A stretch of DNA of 64,000 nucleotides, from the NCBI GenBank assembly GCA_045642465.1, contig JAZUIY010000015.1, positions 558,001 through 622,000 of the forward strand. Direction: 5' to 3'. Source of the DNA: RUG420 sp045642465. Lineage in GTDB: Bacteria > Bacillota > Clostridia > Oscillospirales > Acutalibacteraceae. The notes below the pieces were generated by a model. It ran no database searches. It was not told the origin of the DNA and saw nothing but the letters and a program-made list of their open reading frames with translations. This document shows positions 1 to 5,702 of this stretch, one piece after another. The position numbers and the translations under genes were made by a program. The stretch's first letter is position 1. Every line of letters starts with the position of its first letter.

Positions 1-69
1 TCCGTTCTAGGTGGCATTATCTTAATTGGCATTGGCTTAGAAATTTGGATTAAAGGTATGTTCTTTTAA
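1..69 (+). CDS. mntP: C-terminal end of MntP-like manganese exporter (partial)
   Basis: The window opens inside a reading frame of 22 codons that ends with TAA at 67-69. The residues (SVLGGIILIGIGLEIW and onwards) form a glycine-punctuated hydrophobic helix close to the last transmembrane helix of MntP (UPF0059) manganese efflux pumps, whose C-terminus carries a similar LGG-(V/I)-(V/I)-LIGIG pattern. Only this tail is visible, so the family is inferred from one helix. The stop lies 11 bases before the next gene, so the two may be co-transcribed. Confidence 0.6.
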   Translation, partial: SVLGGIILIGIGLEIWIKGMFF

Positions 70-80
70 GGAGTCCCTTT

Positions 81-815
81 ATGGAAAAACACAAACAACA
101 GTTTCAGTATCTCTTTGAACAGCTGGATGGCTTCCATGCCAATCATACCGAAAATGATGAATGGCAATTGGCCACCGCTATTTCCGAAGGAAATCTCGAG
201 AAGGTGGCAGACCTTCTCGCCGGTGGAGAAGAGATCAACTACGAAATCATAGACGCGAACCAGTTTAAAACCTACGAGTACATGGCCGTCTCCACCGTGG
301 CGGTGGTGACCCGAATTGCCATTCTTTCCGGTTTGCCGGGCACGGAAGCCTACCGAATTTCGGATGTAGCGCTGCAGCGGATTGCAGCATGCAAGACCGT
401 GGCAGAACTGCAAAAAGAACAGCGGGATGCCATTATGGAATTCACCGAAGAAATCCAGCTGCTCTCCAAAAGCACCGTCCGGAACAGTCTGGTGGAGCAG
501 GCAAAGACCTACATTGCGGATCATATTTATGAACCCATTTCTCTGTCAGACTTGTCTTTAAACTTACACGTTTCACCCTCTTACTTAGGCCGGCTCTTTG
601 TAAAGTATGAAGGGGTCTCCGTTGGGGATTACATTCTGTACCGCAAAGTATCCGCTGCCAAAGAAAGCTTGGTTTACACCGACAAAAGTATCTTTGAAAT
701 TGCCGACTATTTCGGCTACTCCTCTCAAAGTTATTTTTCAAAGCAGTTCAAGGCCGTTACCGGCATGACACCAAAAGAATACCGGAACGCTTTTGCAAGA
801 AATACTAGGTTGTAA
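81..815 (+). CDS. AraC-family transcriptional regulator
   Basis: A 244-residue cytoplasmic DNA-binding regulator. The last ~100 residues (about 140-240) form an AraC double helix-turn-helix: a first HTH around SLSDLSLNLHVSPSYLGRLF and the family signature around IFEIADYFGYSSQSYFSKQFK, followed by TGMTPKEYR. Residues 1-135 are a poorly conserved sensor region that I cannot assign to a ligand. The ATG is preceded by AAGGAG at 70-75. The gene directly follows the mntP-like tail and lies just before a GtrA-like membrane protein, but no target can be read from the sequence. Confidence 0.88.
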   Translation: MEKHKQQFQYLFEQLDGFHANHTENDEWQLATAISEGNLEKVADLLAGGEEINYEIIDANQFKTYEYMAVSTVAVVTRIAILSGLPGTEAYRISDVALQRIAACKTVAELQKEQRDAIMEFTEEIQLLSKSTVRNSLVEQAKTYIADHIYEPISLSDLSLNLHVSPSYLGRLFVKYEGVSVGDYILYRKVSAAKESLVYTDKSIFEIADYFGYSSQSYFSKQFKAVTGMTPKEYRNAFARNTRL

Positions 816-820
816 AATAG

Positions 821-840
821 GCCCATCCGTTTGGATGGGC
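821..840 (+). terminator. Short GC-rich hairpin after the AraC gene
   Basis: GCCCATCC and GGATGGGC form a perfect 8-bp stem with a 4-base loop, six bases after the AraC stop codon. No T-tract follows, so it is a weak terminator or an mRNA-stabilising stem; transcription may continue into the next gene. Confidence 0.4.
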
Positions 841-864
841 TATATCGCAAAAAGGAGAACCATT

Positions 865-1470
865 ATGGCTAACGATTCTAAGAAAATTTCCCTGGGCGGC
901 ATCGACAATGCGGCCGAAGAAAAGGGAAGCGGCACCAAGACCCTCTGGCAGTTCATTAAGTTCTGCCTTGTCAGCGGCATTGTCACCATCATCCAACTGG
1001 CGCTGGCTTACCTGCTTCCATTCCTCTTTGATGGCCTCACAGCCACCTTGCCAGCCTTCCTGGCAGCAATCTTTAAACCGGATGTCATCTTTGATGCCAC
1101 CACCGCAAAGGGCGCTGCAGACATGGCAAAATACGTAGTTGGCGGTACCATTACCTGGGGCTACATCCTGCCGTTCTTCTTGTCCAACTTCATTGCCAAC
1201 TTCTATGGCTACTTCCAGAACAGAAAGACCACTTTTAAGAGTGACACTCCGGTGGCCAACGTAGTTATCTACCTGGTTATCCTGTTCTGCTTGATTCTCT
1301 TCTCCACTTGGCTGCAAGGTGTTGTCTTCGGCCTCTGCACCAGAATTGACTCCAGCTTCATCCACGGCCTGGCCCGCATGATTGCCGCCGGTGCCGCCGG
1401 TTTTGTCCAGTTCATTGTCATCTTCCCGCTGGAAAAATTCTGGCTCCTCAAAGAGAAGAAAAACGACTAA
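865..1470 (+). CDS. GtrA-like multipass membrane protein
   Basis: A 201-residue integral membrane protein with about four hydrophobic segments. The first follows the GtrA pattern (WQFIKFCLVSGIVTIIQLAL), and a middle segment resembles the family loop (PFFLSNFIANFYGYFQNRKTTF), so a GtrA-like fold is likely. GtrA proteins are thought to help move lipid-linked sugars across the membrane, but no glycosyltransferase partner is next to this gene. The ATG at 865 is chosen because AAAGGAG lies seven bases upstream; the frame is open further upstream without a ribosome site. A ~45-residue hydrophilic insert lies between helices two and three. Confidence 0.6.
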   Translation: MANDSKKISLGGIDNAAEEKGSGTKTLWQFIKFCLVSGIVTIIQLALAYLLPFLFDGLTATLPAFLAAIFKPDVIFDATTAKGAADMAKYVVGGTITWGYILPFFLSNFIANFYGYFQNRKTTFKSDTPVANVVIYLVILFCLILFSTWLQGVVFGLCTRIDSSFIHGLARMIAAGAAGFVQFIVIFPLEKFWLLKEKKND

Positions 1471-1500
1471 CTGTTTCCTTCCTCAATGAAAGGAAACTCC

Positions 1501-1597
1501 ATTCCCATTGCCTTTCGCTTTTGGCAGGCAACCGCTTGCCAATGGAAACGCAATTCCCATTGCCTTTCGCTTTTGGCAGGCAATCGCTTGCCAATGC
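1501..1597 (+). repeat. Two tandem 52-bp repeats
   Basis: Two nearly identical 52-bp units start at 1501 and 1553. Each contains an imperfect inverted repeat with CATTG and CAATG ends and an inner GGCA/TTGCC pairing, so each could fold. They lie between the GtrA-like gene and a rho-independent terminator. Confidence 0.75.
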
Positions 1598-1630
1598 AAA
1601 AAAGCCTCCCTTTACCGGGGGCTTTTTGTT
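1598..1630 (+). terminator. Rho-independent terminator
   Basis: AAAAGCCTCC pairs with GGGGGCTTTT (one G-U pair) and is followed by a T-rich run. It would end transcripts from the AraC/GtrA-like genes. Confidence 0.7.
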
Positions 1631-1700
1631 TTGCTTTTTTAGCGCATTCCTTTTTGTTATAATTTAGGAAACTGATTTATTTATTATTTTGAAAAGCTCA

Positions 1701-1806
1701 TTTTGAAGCAATTCATTTTTGAAGCAATTCATTTTGAGCAATTCATTTTTGAAGCAGCCCATTTTGAAGCAGCCCATTTTTGAGGCAATTCATTTTGAAG
1801 CAATTC
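1701..1806 (+). repeat. Seven copies of a 14-16-bp tandem repeat
   Basis: Seven consecutive copies of TTTTGAAGCAATTCA with small variants (GAAGCAGCCCA, GAGGCAATTCA) fill the leader region before the lipoprotein gene at 1847. Unit length alternates between 15 and 16 bases. Confidence 0.8.
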
Positions 1807-1846
1807 TAATTTTTGGAGAAATATCTTTTTTAAAGGATGTGACTTT

Positions 1847-2281
1847 ATGAAAAAACTAATTTCTCTTTTTGCCAGCCTTCTTATGATCCTTACCATGGCT
1901 TGCTCTTTTGCAGCCTGTTTTGATTATGATGGGGAGTATGCTGAGGTGAAAACCACTACATCGCCCGTGGAATTGAAGGCGGCGAGGGGATGGCCGAGCA
2001 ACCAGTATACCAGCCTGCTGCCGACACCGAAGGGCCTCAGCGTGGACCACGTTTACAACTACGCCAGTTACTGCACTGTGCAGGTTACCTGGGATTGCCA
2101 GGAGGCTGCCCAGGCCTATGGCAAGGCTTTGGAAGCTGCCGGTTTCACCGTGAATCAGCAGAAGGTGGACGGCCAAGCGTCCTACCTGTACGCTGCTTCC
2201 AACAAGGACGGCTACACAGTTCGCGTTAGCTGGTTTGACACGGAAAATGGTACCAACCTGATTACGGTTGGCAAGAAATAA
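1847..2281 (+). CDS. Putative lipoprotein of unknown function
   Basis: A 144-residue exported protein. Residues 1-24 form a signal peptide (MKKLISLF then a hydrophobic core) with cysteines after MA and AA; the Ala-Ala-Cys at about 22-24 fits a lipobox, so lipid anchoring is likely. The mature part contains a W-P-x-N segment, a LLPTPKGL segment and an alpha/beta domain, resembling small clostridial lipoproteins of the DUF6591 type, though I cannot confirm the family. AAAGGATGTGAC precedes the ATG. It stands alone between two repeat-filled gaps. Confidence 0.65.
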   Translation: MKKLISLFASLLMILTMACSFAACFDYDGEYAEVKTTTSPVELKAARGWPSNQYTSLLPTPKGLSVDHVYNYASYCTVQVTWDCQEAAQAYGKALEAAGFTVNQQKVDGQASYLYAASNKDGYTVRVSWFDTENGTNLITVGKK

Positions 2282-2318
2282 CCATTTGGAACAACTTAGC
2301 AATTTGAAAAATTGCTTA

Positions 2319-2390
2319 TTGGAAAGCAATTCTTATTGAAAAGCAATCCTTATGGAAAAGCAATTCTTTTGGAAAAGCAATTCTTATTTG
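2319..2390 (+). repeat. Four copies of a ~17-bp tandem repeat
   Basis: Four imperfect copies of a unit like TGGAAAAGCAATTCTTA lie between the lipoprotein stop and the start of the next gene. It shares the GCAATTC core with the repeat at 1701-1806. Confidence 0.7.
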
Positions 2391-2402
2391 GAGGGAATTT
2401 AA

Positions 2403-2795
2403 ATGGATAAAATTTTACAGTTTTTGACCGACGCCGGGGTTTACTATCTGGCCACCGTTGACGGGGATCAGCCACGGGTTCGCCCATTTGGCACCCAGCT
2501 TATTTTCGAAGATAAGCTCTACATTCAAACCGGCAAAGTAAAGCCTTGCTATCAGCAACTTGCTGCCAATCCAAAGTGTGAACTCTGTGCCTTCAAGGAT
2601 GGCACCTGGCTCCGCATTGAAGGGGAACTGGTTGAGGATGACCGGGTGGAAGCCCGCAAAGCCATGCTGGATGCATTCCCAATGCTCCGCAACATGTACG
2701 ATGAAAACGATGGCAACACCGTAGTTTTCTACTTCAAGAACGCTACCGCCACCTTCAGTTCCTTCACCGCAGCCCCGGAAGTTATCACCTTCTAA
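2403..2795 (+). CDS. Pyridoxamine 5'-phosphate oxidase-fold protein
   Basis: A 130-residue cytoplasmic protein with the split-barrel fold of small flavin- or F420-type PNPOx-like proteins. Visible signs are the opening FLTDAGVYYLATVDGDQPRV, the R-P-F-G segment, the LYIQTGKVKP strand and the W-L-R-I-E-G-E-L strand. Such proteins bind FMN or a related cofactor; the substrate of this subgroup is unknown. The ATG is preceded by GGAGGGAATTTAA. It is followed by a clear terminator, so it is the last gene of its unit. Confidence 0.82.
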   Translation: MDKILQFLTDAGVYYLATVDGDQPRVRPFGTQLIFEDKLYIQTGKVKPCYQQLAANPKCELCAFKDGTWLRIEGELVEDDRVEARKAMLDAFPMLRNMYDENDGNTVVFYFKNATATFSSFTAAPEVITF

Positions 2796-2866
2796 TTTGG
2801 AACGACCTTCTGAATTTAAAGCTTTCCTTTGAAATGCGTGCGAATTGTGAATAAATTTCATATTTT

Positions 2867-2898
2867 GAAAAGCCGAACGGGAAGTTCGGCTTTTTTTA
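2867..2898 (+). terminator. Rho-independent terminator
   Basis: AAAAGCCGAAC and GTTCGGCTTTT form an 11-bp stem around a GGGAA loop, with a run of seven T residues. It ends the PNPOx-fold gene. Confidence 0.9.
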
Positions 2899-3031
2899 TT
2901 GGCTTTTTGAAATTCCTTGTTTTTCTTATACTTATGGGATTTGTGTGGCTATTTTGGTTCGTCTTGTTTTCTTTTACAAAACAAATCGCCCTTGCATTTT
3001 CGTTCACTTTTTGTTAACATTTATACGGTTT

Positions 3032-3048
3032 ATAGAACTATGTTCTAT
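3032..3048 (+). promoter_or_regulatory. Perfect palindrome upstream of secreted protein gene
   Basis: ATAGAAC-TAT-GTTCTAT is a perfect 7-bp inverted repeat centred about 37 bases before the ATG at 3077. It could be an operator or a 5'-UTR hairpin. No T-tract follows, so it is not a terminator. Confidence 0.35.
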
Positions 3049-3076
3049 GGGAATTTAATTTTAGGAGATTGTAGAA

Positions 3077-3814
3077 ATGAAAAATGTAATGAAAAAAGTG
3101 GTAGGCATTGTTCTTGCACTTACTATGCTCGCCAGCATCGGCGCTGTATCTGCAAACGCTGCAACCCCAGAAACCGCAAAAACAAATAACACCGTAGTTG
3201 ACGTTAGTAACGCAACTGCTAACCTTACCGGAATTGGCGCCAACTTGGCTAGCCAGACCGTAGATATTGCAAACGCTGCTGTACAGGGCGTTGCTATCCT
3301 GGGCGATTTAGTAGGCCAGGCTGACGACTTCGTTAACATGACTGCCAGCATGGCAGGTACCATTGCCGGTCTCACCGGTTCCATTGCCCAGATTGTTAAC
3401 ACCATTTATAAAGACACCGGTCTTCTTGTTTTGACCGCTGATGTAGTAAACATTATTGATGGTATTGCTCAGGTAAACTACAGAGTTGCCTCTGATGCTT
3501 CCATTGCTACTCAGAGAGCACAGAAGCAGGTAAACGTTGCAAGCGCAGTTGCAGGCTTCAATGCCAACAACGCAAGCCTTGCATCTCAGTTCGCTAACCA
3601 GGTTAACGCCATTGCTAACGGCGTTACCGGTGCTGTCAATGAAGCATCCGGCAACGTTGAAACCGGCAAAGCTACCGAACAGACCGCTGGCATCCTGAAC
3701 TTCACCAACACCGTCAACGAACTGACCAAGGGTATCTCCGGTACCGTTGGTGCTCTTTCCAGCGTAACTGGTTCCTTCTCTAACATCACCAGCGCAATCG
3801 CTGACCTGTTCTAA
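3077..3814 (+). CDS. Secreted Ala/Asn/Thr-rich protein of unknown function
   Basis: A 245-residue protein with a clear Sec signal peptide (MKNVMKKVVGIVLALTML, cleavage probably after ANA at about residue 28). The mature chain is unusually rich in Ala, Asn, Val, Ser and Thr, with almost no aromatic residues or cysteine. It is built of amphipathic stretches such as ANLTGIGANLASQTVDIANA that recur in spirit but not exactly, suggesting a helical or fibrous surface protein. I recognise no family. AGGAGATTG precedes the ATG. A palindrome lies upstream and a long repeat block downstream. Confidence 0.75.
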   Translation: MKNVMKKVVGIVLALTMLASIGAVSANAATPETAKTNNTVVDVSNATANLTGIGANLASQTVDIANAAVQGVAILGDLVGQADDFVNMTASMAGTIAGLTGSIAQIVNTIYKDTGLLVLTADVVNIIDGIAQVNYRVASDASIATQRAQKQVNVASAVAGFNANNASLASQFANQVNAIANGVTGAVNEASGNVETGKATEQTAGILNFTNTVNELTKGISGTVGALSSVTGSFSNITSAIADLF

Positions 3815-3819
3815 GAGAA

Positions 3820-4078
3820 CGCGCGCGCCGCTTTGAACGCTTGCTCTGGGCGCTGTTCTGAGCGCTTGCTCTGGGCGCCTGCTTTTGAGCGCTTGCTTGA
3901 GCGCTTGCTTGAGCGCTTGGGCGCCTGCTTGGGCGCCTGCTTTTGAGCACTTGCTTGGGCGCCTGCTTTTGAGCGCTTGTTTTTGAGCGCTTGCTTTTGA
4001 GCGCCTGCTTTTGAGCGCTGTTTTTGAGCGCTTGCTTGGGCGCCTGCTTGAGCGCTTGCTTTTGAGCGCTGCTCAAAC
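3820..4078 (+). repeat. GC-rich short tandem repeat block (GAGCGCTTGCTTTT type)
   Basis: About twenty degenerate copies of a 12-15-bp unit alternating GAGCGCTTGCT and GGGCGCCTGCT, some with TTTT, start five bases after the stop of the secreted-protein gene. The self-complementary cores AGCGCT and GGCGCC mean the unit can pair within and between copies. The long open frame on the minus strand here (lysine/glutamine/serine-rich) is a by-product of the period. Confidence 0.85.
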
Positions 4079-4138
4079 TAATTTTGTGAGAAAATCTTTG
4101 CTTCACCCGCTGAGATTTTTTAGGTATACGCAAACCGG

Positions 4139-4175
4139 GAAAAGGACCGAGCCTTTTGGCTCGGTCCTTTTCCTT
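4139..4175 (+). terminator. Rho-independent terminator, twin copy A
   Basis: AAAAGGACCGAGCC, a TTTT loop and GGCTCGGTCCTTTT form a 14-bp stem followed by a T-rich run. With its upstream flank (GTATACGCAAACCGG) it is homologous, in the same orientation, to the terminator at 5652-5690. Confidence 0.88.
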
Positions 4176-4241
4176 TTTATCATTATATAACGATTTCCTT
4201 TCCTTTTCTTTTTTCTTTTCCAATGTTATCCCTTATTCTGA

Positions 4242-4421
4242 TTCTTATTATTTCCGCACATTGCAGTTCGTTGTGCTTTGGGGCACTGTACCTTATACTT
4301 TGCGCTTATTATTTCCGCATACTGTAGGTTGTTGCGCTTTGGGGCGCTGTACCTTATGCTTTGCGCTTATTATTTCCGCATACTGTAGGTTGTTGCGCTT
4401 TGGGTACACTGTACCTTATTT
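4242..4421 (+). repeat. Three tandem 61-bp repeats
   Basis: Three copies start at 4242, 4303 and 4364 with a constant 61-bp period. Each contains TTATTATTTCCGCA, a TGTAGGTTGTTGCGCTTTGG segment and CTGTACCTTAT. Copies 2 and 3 are almost identical; copy 1 is more diverged. Confidence 0.88.
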
Positions 4422-4453
4422 CCCGAGGCTGTGCGCCTGATGGGAGTGAGGAG

Positions 4454-4510
4454 ATGAGGTGTGTTGATCCGCCAAGCGTATGAAATGAGGTGTGTTGATC
4501 CGCCAAGCGT
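4454..4510 (+). repeat. 31-bp tandem repeat (2 copies) leading into GTGATTCA array 1
   Basis: Two copies with a 31-bp period (starts 4454 and 4485), core GGTGTGTTGATCCGCCAAGC. The same 31-bp repeat family occurs eight times before array 2. In both places the last copy runs straight into the array through the junction GCGTAAAAGTGATTCA. Confidence 0.88.
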
Positions 4511-4514
4511 AAAA

Positions 4515-4846
4515 GTGATTCATTTTTTCGTGAAATGGCGTTTTTGAATCACCAAAATCAGATGTTTTTTGGGGTGATAAGGTAAAAGTGATTCATTTTT
4601 GCTGGAAAGTGCAATTTTGAATCACTAAATTGGGAGTTGGTTGGGGGAGAATGAGGTAAAAGTGATTCATTTTTGCTGGAAAACTCAATTTTGAATCACT
4701 TTTGGTGGTTCGTTGGCTGAATAGAGAGAAAAATAGTGATTCATTTTCTGCGAAAAACGGGAAAGTGAATCACTTTTTGCTTTTTGGGGTGAAAATGGCG
4801 TGAAAAAAGTGATTCATTTTCACAGAAAAGAGTAAAAATGAATCAC
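4515..4846 (+). repeat. GTGATTCA palindrome array 1 (five 38-bp units)
   Basis: Five units at 4515-4552, 4588-4625, 4662-4699, 4736-4773 and 4809-4846. Each is exactly 38 bp, starts GTGATTCA and ends TGAATCAC, and is separated by 35-36 bp. Start-to-start steps are 73, 74, 74, 73. Interiors are A/T-tract rich and differ between units, while the 8-bp ends never change. It lies between convergent genes in an otherwise gene-free block. This is not a CRISPR, because the spacers between units match those of array 2 by position and unit interiors vary. Confidence 0.95.
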
Positions 4847-4904
4847 TTTACTATTTTGAAGAGTTACAAACCGAATTACTTATGGGAAAGCAGCTTATTG
4901 TGAG

Positions 4905-5605
4905 TGTTGCGTGATGAGTGGTGCGTGATGAATGGTGCGTGGTGAGTGGCGCGTAAAGAGTGGCGCGTAAAGAGTGGTGCGTGAAGAGTGGCGCGCGATG
5001 TGAAATGTGCGATTTGGGATGTACGATTTGGGATGCACGATTTGGGATGCGCAATTTGGGATGTACGATTTGGGATGCGCAATTTGGGATGCGCGATGTG
5101 GGATGTGCGATGTGAGATGCACGATTTGGGATGCGCGCGGTGAGCGGCGCGTAAAGAGTGGCGCGTAAAGAGTGGTGCGTGATGAGTGGTGCGTGAAGAG
5201 TGGCGCGTGATGAGTGGTGCGTGATGAGTGGTGCGTGATGAGTGGTGCGTGAAGAGCGGCGCGCGGTGAGTGGTGAATGATGAGTGGCGCGTGAAGAGTG
5301 GCGCGCGGTGAGTGGTGAATGATGAGTGGCGCGTAAAGAGTGATGCGCGATGTGGGATGAGCAATTTGTGATGTGCGATTTGAGATGCGCAATTTGGGAT
5401 GTGCGATGTGAGATGCGCGATTTGGGATGCGCGATTTGAAATGTGCGATTTGGGATGCGCAATTTGGGATGTACGATTTGGGATGCGCGATGTGGGATGA
5501 GCAATTTGGGATGTGCGATTTGGGATGCGCGATTTGGGATGTGCGATGTGAGATGCGCGATTTGGGATGCGCGATTTGGGATGCACGATGTGAGATGCGC
5601 ATCAA
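4905..5605 (+). repeat. 15-bp minisatellite with two alternating unit types
   Basis: About 45 copies of a 15-bp unit in four blocks. Type A (like TGATGAGTGGTGCGT) fills roughly 4905-4995 and 5131-5345, and type B (like GATTTGGGATGCGCG) fills roughly 4996-5130 and 5346-5605. The A-B-A-B order implies a larger duplication on top of unit amplification. Because 15 is a multiple of three, three minus-strand frames stay open; no ribosome site or domain supports a protein. Confidence 0.93.
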
Positions 5606-5651
5606 GTGGTGCGCGGTGAGAACGCGGCGAAGGTGGGTATACGTAAACCGG

Positions 5652-5690
5652 AAAAAGGACCGAAAGCTTTTGGCTTCGGTCCTTTTCTTT
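5652..5690 (-). terminator. Terminator after GH3 gene, twin copy B
   Basis: AAAAGGACCGAA and TTCGGTCCTTTT form a stem that on the minus strand follows the beta-glucosidase stop and is followed by TTTTTCC. It works in either direction and is the homologue of the terminator at 4139-4175, including the flank GTATACGTAAACCGG. Confidence 0.82.
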
Positions 5691-5702
5691 TGTTATAAAG
5701 AT

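Noticed and set aside
3786..4223. Minus-strand open frame of 145 codons (Lys/Gln/Ser/Ala repeats)
   Set aside because: It is the reverse strand of the GAGCGCTTGCT repeat and crosses a terminator.
4515..4846. CRISPR array
   Set aside because: The regular spacing is CRISPR-like, but unit interiors vary, the linkers are related between arrays by position, the same array occurs three times, and no cas gene is present.
4851..5605. Three overlapping minus-strand open frames of 217-236 codons rich in His/Pro/Ser/Arg
   Set aside because: They come from a 15-bp tandem repeat whose period keeps all frames open; there is no ribosome site, domain or codon bias.
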